The notes under the pieces: model-generated | Told to the model about the DNA's origin: nothing | The model's database searches: none | The model's input: the letters and a program-made list of their open reading frames with translations, nothing else | Translations under genes and position numbers: made by a program | Shown here: piece by piece, positions 1-6,418 of the stretch | Layout of the letters: each line of letters begins with the position of its first letter | How positions within the stretch are numbered: the first letter of the stretch is position 1 | Origin: Thermoplasmatales archaeon | Lineage (GTDB): Archaea; Thermoplasmatota; JASEFT01; JAUWIS01 | Reading direction: 5' to 3' | DNA: 14,825 nt | Assembly (NCBI GenBank): GCA_030019485.1 | Contig: JASEEW010000026.1 | Coordinates: forward strand, 1 to 14,825

Positions 1-1
1 C

Positions 2-820
2 GATATATATTTCTCTAAAAAAATACTAAGTGGAGCTTTTGATAAGACAGAAAGAATAACAAACGCTGTGTATGGTACAAGAATGTGCCCCAAAATGGCT
101 ATAGATAATAATAACACCCTCCATCTTGTGTGGTTTGATCGTAGAAATGATAGTACTTCAAATAAAGAAATTTATTACAAACGCACCCTCTATCCTGTTT
201 CTGAAAAACCAATAATCGTCACCCAACTCCTTAATCAGACAACCTGTAAACCCGGGGATTCTATAACCGTTTCCGGCAACGCAGTTTACAATGATTCTAC
301 AGTCCCAAATGCGGATGTAACAATCAAGATTTTAGAAAAAGGCAATGAGTGGAATACTACAACAGACTTAAACGGAGATTATAGTGAAATAATAGTCGCA
401 CCTAATACTCCAGGTAACTATACAATCATGGTTACTATAACTTGGAATAATATAACTTCTGGTAATCATACTGGCTGGAAAATGATGCGATTAACTGTTG
501 AACAAGAAAGCACAACAAATGGTGGTACAACAAATGATGGTACCACCAATGGAGGACAACCAGGTGGTGAAGAAAACAAGTATGGGGTTAATCTAAACTA
601 TGTGATTGGGATTGTTGTAATTGCTGTGTGTGTTATCATTGGGGTTATTTTGGTTAAACGTAGAGGGAAAACCACTACAAAAACAACGGAAAAGAAAACT
701 GAGAAAAACACAATGAATCTCAGATGTCCAAAATGCAGGCAAATATTTAGAGTGGAGTTAAAACCTAAACCATTCAATGTTAAATGCCCATATTGCGGTA
801 AAGAAGGAATGATAAAATGA
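2..820 (+). CDS. Membrane-anchored surface protein, C-terminal part: BNR-like repeat, Ig-like domain, TM helix, cytoplasmic zinc ribbon (5' end outside window)
   Basis: The frame is open to the left edge, so the gene starts outside the window; the GTG at 68 is only the first in-window start-like codon. From the visible part, in order: a sialidase/BNR-type repeat (key residues W-F-D-R-R then EIYYKR), as in secreted beta-propellers; a beta-rich Ig/CARDB-like domain of about 95 residues with several N-x-S/T sites; a Thr/Gly/Asn linker; one hydrophobic helix (roughly residues 175-197 counted from position 68) followed by KRR; a Lys/Thr-rich stretch; and a C-terminal zinc ribbon with two CPxC knuckles 16 residues apart. 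This order implies an outside N-terminal part and a cytoplasmic zinc finger. Its stop overlaps the argS start in an ATGA, so the two are probably co-transcribed. The ligand and partner are unknown. Domain types are recognised by pattern only. Confidence 0.8.
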   Translation, partial: DIYFSKKILSGAFDKTERITNAVYGTRMCPKMAIDNNNTLHLVWFDRRNDSTSNKEIYYKRTLYPVSEKPIIVTQLLNQTTCKPGDSITVSGNAVYNDSTVPNADVTIKILEKGNEWNTTTDLNGDYSEIIVAPNTPGNYTIMVTITWNNITSGNHTGWKMMRLTVEQESTTNGGTTNDGTTNGGQPGGEENKYGVNLNYVIGIVVIAVCVIIGVILVKRRGKTTTKTTEKKTEKNTMNLRCPKCRQIFRVELKPKPFNVKCPYCGKEGMIK

Positions 821-2544
821 ATTCGTTAAAAATCTTTGAGGAAGAAGCAAAAAAATTGTTGAATAATGCATTAGAAAAACTCAACCTGAAAACAGTGATT
901 CTTCTTGAAACACCGCCTGCTGAAAAGGGTGATTTTTCTTTTGCCTGTTTTCCTTTATCCAAGATTGTGAAAAAGGCGCCCGATAAAATCGCAGAAGATA
1001 TTGTGAGAAACATTGACAAAACAGAATACATCCAAAAGATCAAAAACATTGGCGGTTATGTGAATCTTTATCTTGACACCGAAAAGTTGAAGGAAATTAC
1101 TGTTAAATCAATCCTTGACGAAAAAGAAAAATATGGATGTTTTCCTCAAAAAAATGCTAAAATCATTCTTGAGCACACATCAGCAAATCCTACTGGCCCT
1201 GTACACGTTGGCAGGGCAAGGAACCCTATAGTTGGTGATAGTCTTGCAAGGCTCCTGAGGGCTTATGGTTATGATGTGAAAACAGAGTATTATGTAAATG
1301 ACATGGGAAAACAAACCGCGATACTTGCATGGGGTGCTGAAAACATTAAGGAAAAAAATGATGAAAAAAGGGAGAACTACAGGCTTGTTAAGATTTATCA
1401 AAAGGCAAACAAAATGATGGAAGCGAACCCTGAGATCGAGTCGCAGATAAACCAGCTAATGCTGAGGTACGAACATGGCGATAAGGATGTTGAAAAACAT
1501 GTTAAGGACGTCTGCAAAAATGTTCTAAACGCAAATGCGGAAACACTCAAAAAAATAAATATCTGCATTGATAACTATGTCTGGGAATCACAGTTTGCAA
1601 AGGACAGAAGTGTTGATGAAATTACGGAGAAACTGAAAAAAACTGAATACTGCAAAAATGAAAACTGGGCTTATTATCTTGATTTGGAAAATTTTGGAAT
1701 CCATGGGAGAGATACCAGATTCTTTTTCACAAGGAAGGATGGAACAAGCCTTTACACTACGCGTGATTTGGCATACCATCTGCATAAATTCAAAAACTCG
1801 GATATAGCAATCAATGTTCTTGGTGAGGATCATAAACTTGAAACACAACAGCTGGGAATTGCCTTGTCCCTCCTCGGCGTAAAAAAGAAACCTGAAATTG
1901 TTTTCTATTCCTTTGTTTCACTTCCTGAAGGGAAAATGTCAACAAGAAAAGGAGCAGTGGTTTATATTGATGATTTGATTGATGAGGCAGTGGAAAGAGC
2001 CTACAATGAAGTGAAAAAAAGAAGGAAGGAATTCTCAGAACATGAGTTCAAAAAAATATCTGAAAAAGAAATGAAAAGAATCGCGGAAACAATCGGCACG
2101 GGTGCAGTCAGGTACAACATCATAAGGGTTCAGAATGAAAAACAAATTGTTTTCAGATGGGAGGATGCATTAAATTTTGAGGGAAACTCAGCACCTTTTA
2201 TACAGTATGCGCATGCAAGAGCGTGTTCAATCCTAGGAAAATCAGAAGGTTACAGGTCTTTTGATGTTAAGTTTTTAAATGATGAAACAGAAATTAGGCT
2301 AATAAAAACACTTGCAAGATTTCCAAACATTGTTGAAGAATCTGCTGTTTCAAGAAAACCCTATAAAATTGCATCCTATGTTTTTGAGCTTGCATCCTGT
2401 TTCAACCAGTTTTACAGGGACATGCCTGTTTTGAAAGCAGAGGAAAATGAGAGAAACGCACGTCTTGCGCTTGTTGACTGCTCCAGGATTGTTTTAGAGA
2501 ATGCTCTGAATCTTCTTGGGATAGATGCACCTGAGGAGATGTGA
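817..2544 (+). CDS. argS: Arginyl-tRNA synthetase
   Basis: This class I aminoacyl-tRNA synthetase charges tRNA-Arg with arginine using ATP in the cytoplasm. The 575 residues match the usual family length. An N-terminal additional domain covers about residues 1-90. The ANPTGPVHVGR block carries the HIGH-type signature as HVGR at 130-133. The KMSKS-type loop reads KMSTR at 373-377, preceded by LPEG. The C-terminal DALR anticodon-binding domain begins near the APFIQYAHARA stretch and ends with a helix holding NALNLLG. The ATG overlaps the upstream stop by 4 nt, and a purine-rich GAAGGA lies about 8-14 nt before it, supporting this start and translational coupling. No U-run terminator follows; a short inverted repeat sits 3 nt after the stop. 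Identification is very secure. Confidence 0.97.
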   Translation: MNSLKIFEEEAKKLLNNALEKLNLKTVILLETPPAEKGDFSFACFPLSKIVKKAPDKIAEDIVRNIDKTEYIQKIKNIGGYVNLYLDTEKLKEITVKSILDEKEKYGCFPQKNAKIILEHTSANPTGPVHVGRARNPIVGDSLARLLRAYGYDVKTEYYVNDMGKQTAILAWGAENIKEKNDEKRENYRLVKIYQKANKMMEANPEIESQINQLMLRYEHGDKDVEKHVKDVCKNVLNANAETLKKINICIDNYVWESQFAKDRSVDEITEKLKKTEYCKNENWAYYLDLENFGIHGRDTRFFFTRKDGTSLYTTRDLAYHLHKFKNSDIAINVLGEDHKLETQQLGIALSLLGVKKKPEIVFYSFVSLPEGKMSTRKGAVVYIDDLIDEAVERAYNEVKKRRKEFSEHEFKKISEKEMKRIAETIGTGAVRYNIIRVQNEKQIVFRWEDALNFEGNSAPFIQYAHARACSILGKSEGYRSFDVKFLNDETEIRLIKTLARFPNIVEESAVSRKPYKIASYVFELASCFNQFYRDMPVLKAEENERNARLALVDCSRIVLENALNLLGIDAPEEM

Positions 2545-2546
2545 AC

Positions 2547-2588
2547 GTTTCTGTAACAGAAACAAAATGTTTAGGTGATAGAAACAAA
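2547..2588. repeat. Inverted repeat and degenerate direct repeat behind argS
   Basis: Positions 2547-2563 form a perfect inverted repeat with arms GTTTCTG and CAGAAAC around TAA. The 20-nt unit starting there is repeated at 2569-2588 with four mismatches, keeping GTTT at the left and AGAAACAAA at the right. The pair lies between the convergent ends of argS and the small minus-strand gene. It could be a bidirectional terminator stem, although no T-run follows on the plus strand, or a protein-binding site. Function unknown. Confidence 0.5.
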
Positions 2589-2598
2589 TCTGATGGTG

Positions 2599-2751
2599 CT
2601 ATTTGTCCTTATCCATTTCATTACACAATTTTCCCCAGAATCCTATTAGTATCGGCCTGATTTTCTTGTAATCCTTTTCCGATAACTCACAGAAGAACAC
2701 ATCCTCAATAGCATCCATCTCTTTCTCTGTTACATTTATACTTATTTTCAT
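2599..2751 (-). CDS. Hypothetical small acidic protein, 50 residues
   Basis: This minus-strand frame of 50 codons runs from CAT at 2749-2751 to a TAG at 2599-2601. The product begins MKISINVTEKEMDAIED, continues with a helical-looking charged stretch (ELSEKDYKKIRP) and ends in a hydrophobic/aromatic helix (ILIGFWGKLCNEM) and DKDK. It has a short beta-like start and two likely helices, no signal peptide and no metal motif; its two cysteines are far apart. I do not recognise a family. Support for a real gene: a good AT-rich promoter element lies 24 nt upstream of the ATG on the same strand, the composition is protein-like, and it fills an otherwise empty gap. It is convergent with argS and divergent from the toxin-antitoxin pair. 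A small regulator is possible, but no function can be assigned. Confidence 0.6.
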   Translation of the reverse strand: MKISINVTEKEMDAIEDVFFCELSEKDYKKIRPILIGFWGKLCNEMDKDK

Positions 2752-2774
2752 AATACGTAAAAAGGTTGCCTAAC

Positions 2775-2786
2775 ATATAATTTTTT
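2775..2786 (-). promoter_or_regulatory. Archaeal TATA-like element for the small minus-strand gene
   Basis: On the minus strand this reads AAAAAATTATAT, an A-rich BRE-like stretch followed by a TATA-like core. The core (plus-strand 2775-2780) ends 24 nt before the ATG at 2751. That is the spacing expected for a leaderless archaeal transcript, and no Shine-Dalgarno sequence is present. Inferred from pattern and spacing. Confidence 0.5.
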
Positions 2787-2828
2787 GGAACTGGTTTAGC
2801 GTCGTCCCACAACACCAAAAACTAAAAA

Positions 2829-2834
2829 TTTAAG
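2829..2834 (+). promoter_or_regulatory. TATA-like element of the toxin-antitoxin operon
   Basis: TTTAAG preceded by an A-rich stretch lies 26-31 nt before the ATG at 2860, fitting leaderless initiation there. It is only 8-13 nt before the ATG at 2842, too close for that codon to be on the transcript. This decides the antitoxin start. Confidence 0.5.
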
Positions 2835-2852
2835 TATTACTATGGTAATACT
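2833..2852. promoter_or_regulatory. Palindromic operator of the RHH/RelE operon
   Basis: AGTATTACTATGGTAATACT: two perfect 8-nt arms around TATG. It overlaps the end of the TATA-like element and lies just before the antitoxin ATG at 2860. A site here would block TBP/TFB or polymerase. Ribbon-helix-helix antitoxins usually bind such palindromes and repress their own operon, alone or with toxin, so autoregulation is the natural reading. The palindrome is seen; the binding is inferred. Confidence 0.6.
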
Positions 2853-2859
2853 ATATAAC

Positions 2860-3075
2860 ATGGAGACAATAAATGTGAAAATGCCAGAGGAGCAGGTAGA
2901 GGAAATGTGTAGGTATCTCAGAAAACATAAGTATCCTTCAAGAAGTGAGTTTATCAGGGATGCTGTGAGAAGGATGATGGAACCGAAGCTAAGTGAAGAA
3001 GCATTAATGGATGTTATCCAAGCAAGACTTGAAGCGAAACAAGGTAAAGGGATACCTATAGAAGAGCTCATATGA
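2860..3075 (+). CDS. Ribbon-helix-helix antitoxin / repressor
   Basis: This 71-residue protein starts METINVKMPEEQVEEM, the typical N-terminal beta-strand and first helix of the RHH (CopG/Arc) fold. The second helix carries SRSEFIRDAVRRMM, the classic RHH signature. The C-terminal tail, Glu/Gln-rich with KGIPIEEL, would wrap the toxin. I chose ATG 2860 rather than the longer in-frame ATG at 2842, because the TATA-like element sits 26-31 nt before 2860 and the extra residues MVILYN are outside the family pattern. Its stop overlaps the toxin start in ATGA. Expected role: neutralise the downstream RelE-type toxin and repress the operon through the palindrome at its start. The family is recognised by motif; the pairing follows from the overlap. 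Confidence 0.85.
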   Translation: METINVKMPEEQVEEMCRYLRKHKYPSRSEFIRDAVRRMMEPKLSEEALMDVIQARLEAKQGKGIPIEELI

Positions 3076-3326
3076 AATACAATATAATTTTCATGCCGAC
3101 AGCAAAGAAAAGGCTGGAGGCTCTTGAAAAAATGGTAAGAAAAAGAATTTTGAAAAAGTTACTGAGCATAGAAGAAGAACCGAAAAAATATCTCAAGAGA
3201 TTAACAAGAATAAATGCATATAAGTTAAGAATTGGAAAATATAGGATTATAATGGATATGGATGAAAATAAAAAGGTTATAAACGTTTTAACATTAGGAA
3301 TTAGAAAACAGATGTATAAAAAATGA
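3072..3326 (+). CDS. RelE/ParE-superfamily toxin
   Basis: An 84-residue basic protein with the RelE/ParE layout: an N-terminal strand and helix (IIFMPTAKKRLEAL), a second Lys-rich helix (MVRKRILKKLLSI), then the strand pair YKLRIGKYRIIMDMD and the C-terminal VLTLGIRKQMYKK. The Arg in GKYR, the Arg in GIRK and the late Tyr are where ribosome-dependent mRNA nucleases of this family carry functional residues. It is translated from an ATGA overlap with the RHH antitoxin, the usual antitoxin-first order. RelE (mRNA cleavage) against ParE (gyrase poison) cannot be settled by eye; the sequence favours RelE-like. It stands between argS and TYW1 with no mobile-element genes around it. Confidence 0.85.
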   Translation: MKYNIIFMPTAKKRLEALEKMVRKRILKKLLSIEEEPKKYLKRLTRINAYKLRIGKYRIIMDMDENKKVINVLTLGIRKQMYKK

Positions 3327-3337
3327 GGTGACCTAAA

Positions 3338-3347
3338 ACATAAAAAG
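3338..3347 (+). promoter_or_regulatory. TATA-like element of the TYW1 gene
   Basis: ACATAAAAAG is centred about 28 nt before the ATG at 3370, with no Shine-Dalgarno sequence between. This suggests a separate leaderless transcript starting after the toxin gene. Confidence 0.45.
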
Positions 3348-3369
3348 GCATTAATCCTATTCATCATTA

Positions 3370-4287
3370 ATGAACCCAAATCTCAGAAAAATACTTGAAA
3401 AACAGCATTACAAAATTGTTGGCAGTCATTCAGGTGTTAAAACCTGTCACTGGCTGAAAGAGAAGCTGATTCATAACAGATGCTGCTACAAGGAAAAATT
3501 CTATGGAATAGCATCACACAGATGCTTACAGATGACACCAACAATTAATAATTGCACCCAGAACTGCCTTTACTGCTGGAGGTATCAGGGCTTCACCGAG
3601 CAAGAAATAAAAAAGTATGATGAGCCTGAGTTTATTTTGGAGAAAAGCATAGATGCGCAAAGACTGCTTATCTCTGGTTTCAAAGGTGATGAAAGATGCA
3701 ATAAGAAAATGTTTGAGGAGGCATACAATCCAAATCAGGTTGCAATATCACTTTCTGGTGAGCCAACAATTTATCCCAAACTTGCTGAATTCATAGACAT
3801 CTGCCATAAAAGGGATATGACAACCTTTGTTGTTTCAAATGGAACACAACCGGAAATAATAGGAAATTTAAAACCGACCCAGCTTTACATTACTGTTGCT
3901 GCGCCAAACAGGGAAATCTATGAAAAACTTTGCGCGCCCATAGTAAAGGATGGCTGGGAAAAAATCAATGAATCGCTTGAGATTCTGTCATCCTTGAATA
4001 CAAGAACAGCAATCAGGCATACGCTTGTTGATAAATGGAACCTTGGATATGAAAATAATTATGCGGAACTTGATATGAAGGCAGAGCCTGACTTCATAGA
4101 GTGCAAGGCATACATGTTTGTTGGATATTCACGTCAGAGGATGAACCTTGAAAACATGCCGTCCCATGAAAAGATAAAAAAATTTGCTGAGAAACTATCA
4201 GAGCTTACAGGTTATGAAATTGCTGGTGAGAAAAAGGATTCAAGGGTTGTCGTTCTTGCCAGGGACAAAAGTAGGATGAGGATTTGA
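3370..4287 (+). CDS. taw1: tRNA 4-demethylwyosine synthase, AdoMet-dependent (TYW1/Taw1)
   Basis: This radical SAM enzyme converts N1-methylguanosine-37 of tRNA-Phe to the tricyclic 4-demethylwyosine, using pyruvate as the two-carbon donor. The radical SAM motif is CTQNCLYC with cysteines at 62, 66 and 69. Three more cysteines, at 26, 39 and 52, fit the second 4Fe-4S cluster that binds pyruvate; as I recall, these six positions match those of the Methanocaldococcus jannaschii enzyme. Other family features are LSGEPTIYP (GGE-type motif near residue 130), VVSNGTQPE, and a C-terminal wyosine domain with ECKAYMFVGYSRQRM. The 305 residues fit the archaeal form, which lacks the flavodoxin domain of eukaryotic TYW1. 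It appears to have its own promoter and is convergent with purC. Confidence 0.96.
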   Translation: MNPNLRKILEKQHYKIVGSHSGVKTCHWLKEKLIHNRCCYKEKFYGIASHRCLQMTPTINNCTQNCLYCWRYQGFTEQEIKKYDEPEFILEKSIDAQRLLISGFKGDERCNKKMFEEAYNPNQVAISLSGEPTIYPKLAEFIDICHKRDMTTFVVSNGTQPEIIGNLKPTQLYITVAAPNREIYEKLCAPIVKDGWEKINESLEILSSLNTRTAIRHTLVDKWNLGYENNYAELDMKAEPDFIECKAYMFVGYSRQRMNLENMPSHEKIKKFAEKLSELTGYEIAGEKKDSRVVVLARDKSRMRI

Positions 4288-4369
4288 AACATTGAATAAT
4301 TGAGAATATCTATCAATACAATAGAATGTTATTCATGGGTATAAAAGAAATTGAGATGATAAAGTTAGG

Positions 4370-5278
4370 CTATCTAAATCTTTCACCTGTTATTTTTTCA
4401 AACAAATCAATGTAGAATCTGCTTACCTCTTGAATCTTCTCATCAGGCAAAGGAGGAATATCAGGCTCACTCAAACCTTTTTTCCTTGCACTCATGAGTT
4501 TTTCATAATAGTTTATTTCCCTGTAATACTGTCTGGCATATTCTTTGCTTAACTCAACAAACCTCCCTTTTTCATATTTACCTGCGTCCCAGAACCTGTC
4601 CTCATCAGCAGTTCCAAACGTGTCAACCAGCATTATGTTCCTGTTTTCATCAAAAGCAAACTCCTTTTTCCCATCAACATGGATAAGCCCCCTCTGCCTT
4701 ACGGCACTGTTGATTTCGCAGTCTATTCTAAAAAATATTTCTTTTATCTCCCCATACTCCTCTTCGGATAGCCCTGAGATTTTCAAAGCCTCCTTTAAAT
4801 TCAGGTTTCTGTCTGTTTTTTCCAGTTTTGTTGTAACCTCAAAAAAAGGCACCATGAGTTGGTCACCATATTTCACATTATAATCAGGATCAAAACCAAG
4901 TGTTTCATTTTTGATTTCTTTGTTTTTTATCCTGTCAAAAAGTGAGCCTGCGACATAGTACCTGCATATGAATTCCAGGGGTATCAGGTAGTTTGCTGTT
5001 TTTTCATTCAGCCTGCTGTAATCCCTGATTATATCAACCCTTTTCACCCTCATCCTGTTAGGCCCTGTTGTTTTAATAAAATGTGTTTTAACGCCCATCT
5101 TTTCTGCAGCCCTGAACCAGTATGCGCTTGTCCTGCACAAGGTTTCCCCTTTATGCGGCACATCAGATGGTATAATTTTGTCAAAAACAGAGACCCTGTC
5201 TGTGAAGAAAAACTCCAGCTCATTCTTGTTCTCTGTTTCATACACTTCCTTGACCTTGCCTTTCCTTATCAGTTTCAT
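4370..5278 (-). CDS. purC: SAICAR synthetase (phosphoribosylaminoimidazole-succinocarboxamide synthase)
   Basis: PurC joins CAIR and aspartate using ATP to make SAICAR in purine synthesis. The 302-residue protein starts MKLIRKGKVKEVY, the family's ATP-binding opening. It then shows DRVSVFDKIIPSDVPHKG (27-44), ICRYYVAGSL (104-113), DPDYNVKYGDQLMVPF (substrate region), HVDGKKEF and LVDTFGTADEDRFWD, all standard PurC blocks. The length is that of the longer PurC form rather than the roughly 240-residue one. It is transcribed divergently from purP; the 54-bp gap holds one AT-rich element placed correctly for both genes. The 82-bp gap to the convergent TYW1 gene contains only weak inverted repeats and no clear T-run. 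Confidence 0.96.
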   Translation of the reverse strand: MKLIRKGKVKEVYETENKNELEFFFTDRVSVFDKIIPSDVPHKGETLCRTSAYWFRAAEKMGVKTHFIKTTGPNRMRVKRVDIIRDYSRLNEKTANYLIPLEFICRYYVAGSLFDRIKNKEIKNETLGFDPDYNVKYGDQLMVPFFEVTTKLEKTDRNLNLKEALKISGLSEEEYGEIKEIFFRIDCEINSAVRQRGLIHVDGKKEFAFDENRNIMLVDTFGTADEDRFWDAGKYEKGRFVELSKEYARQYYREINYYEKLMSARKKGLSEPDIPPLPDEKIQEVSRFYIDLFEKITGERFR

Positions 5279-5297
5279 TAATTGTGATATCTGATGA

Positions 5298-5315
5298 AAA
5301 GCATTTAATAGTTTC
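5298..5315. promoter_or_regulatory. Shared divergent promoter between purC and purP
   Basis: The core 5302-5311 reads CATTTAATAG on the plus strand and CTATTAAATG on the minus strand. Its edges lie 21 nt before the purP ATG (5333) and 23 nt before the purC ATG (5278), so one TATA-like box could serve both as leaderless genes. It is flanked by GAAA on the left and TTTC on the right, giving each direction a purine-rich BRE-like stretch. The rough dyad symmetry would also suit a regulator controlling both purine genes. Inferred from sequence and spacing. Confidence 0.55.
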
Positions 5316-5332
5316 TAATATATTCATATTAA

Positions 5333-6409
5333 ATGGATAAAAACACTGCCGAAACACTGGAAACATACGGTAAGGGCATTACGATAGGCACACTCGGCTC
5401 GCATTCAGCATTGAATATTTTTAAGGGTGCAAAGGAGGAAGGGCTCAAAACTGTATGCATTTGTAAAAAAGAGGATCAAATTGTTTACTCCAGGTTCCCA
5501 CTGGCTGATGAAATAATCCTGGTTAACAATTTTAAAGAGCTTCTGGATGAAAAGATTCAGAAGAAGCTAAAAAAAATGAACACAGTCCTTATTCCGCATG
5601 GTTCGTTTAATGCATACATTGGAACCGAAAACATGCTCAAAAAACTGTCTGTGCCGATGTTCGGGAACAAAAATCTTTTACACTGGGAAACAAACCGGGA
5701 AATGCAGAGGAAATGGCTTATAGATGCTGGCTTAAAACTTCCTAAGGTGTTAAAATCCCCTGATGAAATAAAAGGGCTTGTGATTGTTAAATACCCGGGG
5801 GCAAAAGGTGGAAAAGGTTATTTTCTTGCGCATTCAAAGGAAACATTTCATAAAAAAGGACAGGAAATGATACATAATGGGCATATGTCTGAAGATGAGC
5901 TAAAAAATGCTCACATCCAGGAATACATAATTGGTGTGAACATATATGCATCATATTTTCATTCTGTCTTAAATAATGAAACAGAGTTCCTTGGTGTGGA
6001 TAAAAGATATGAGAGTTTCGCGGACAACATAGGCAGGATACCAGCAGATGAACAGATAGAAATGCGCATCAACCCTACATACACAATTGTTGGCAACATC
6101 CCTTTAACAATCAGGGAATCACTTCTGCCCGAGTATCTCAGAATGGGGGACAGGGTTGTTGAGCAGGCAAAAAAGATAGCAAAACCCGGTATTATAGGTC
6201 CTTTCTGCCTTGAAACAGTTGTTACAGAAAAACCTGATATAGTTACATTTGAGATTTCTGCGAGGATTGTTGCAGGAACAAACGTAGGCATAGGCACGTC
6301 ACCATATGCATATCTGAAGTATGGTGAAAAAATGTACATGGGAAGAAGGATTGCAAAAGAAATAAAAGAGGCATTAAAATCAGATAAATTGAGGAATGTT
6401 GTGACATAG
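5333..6409 (+). CDS. purP: FAICAR synthetase, formate-dependent (archaeal PurP)
   Basis: PurP is the archaeal ATP-grasp enzyme that formylates AICAR with formate and ATP to give FAICAR, replacing the folate-dependent PurH transformylase domain. The protein has 358 residues. The N-terminal nucleotide-binding block is TIGTLGSHSAL (17-27). Then come IPHGSFNAYIG, FGNKNLLHWETNREMQ, the ATP-grasp loop KYPGAKGGKGYF, VNIYASYFHS, LGVDKRYESFADNIGRIP, GNIPLTIRESLLP, GPFCLET and FEISARIVAGTN, all family blocks. The ATG at 5333 lies 21 nt after a TATA-like core, fitting a leaderless first gene of the purP-larB-purE transcript; larB follows after 9 nt. The PurO/PurH step after FAICAR is not encoded in the window. 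Confidence 0.96.
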   Translation: MDKNTAETLETYGKGITIGTLGSHSALNIFKGAKEEGLKTVCICKKEDQIVYSRFPLADEIILVNNFKELLDEKIQKKLKKMNTVLIPHGSFNAYIGTENMLKKLSVPMFGNKNLLHWETNREMQRKWLIDAGLKLPKVLKSPDEIKGLVIVKYPGAKGGKGYFLAHSKETFHKKGQEMIHNGHMSEDELKNAHIQEYIIGVNIYASYFHSVLNNETEFLGVDKRYESFADNIGRIPADEQIEMRINPTYTIVGNIPLTIRESLLPEYLRMGDRVVEQAKKIAKPGIIGPFCLETVVTEKPDIVTFEISARIVAGTNVGIGTSPYAYLKYGEKMYMGRRIAKEIKEALKSDKLRNVVT

Positions 6410-6418
6410 GGGAAAAAA

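Noticed and set aside
2402..2587. Minus-strand 61-codon frame across the argS end
   Set aside because: It is a shadow of argS, lacks a promoter or ribosome site, and its composition is not protein-like.
2842..2859. Longer antitoxin start at ATG 2842 (extra MVILYN)
   Set aside because: The codon lies inside the palindromic operator and only 8-13 nt from the TATA-like box; ATG 2860 fits both the promoter spacing and the RHH family start.
3327..3369. Short AGGTGACCT near-palindrome before TYW1
   Set aside because: Nine bases with an unpaired centre; too short to separate from chance, and the TATA-like box next to it explains the gap.
4295..4335. Weak inverted repeats (TGAATAA/TTATTCA; ATTGA/TCAAT) between TYW1 and purC
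   Set aside because: Short arms, large loops and AT-rich background; no T-run on either strand to support a terminator.
4333..4420. TATAAAAG on the plus strand (4340-4347) and a 26-codon ORF running into the purC 3' end
   Set aside because: The element lies in a convergent gap with no gene ahead of it and the peptide overlaps purC antisense; a chance AT-rich match is enough.
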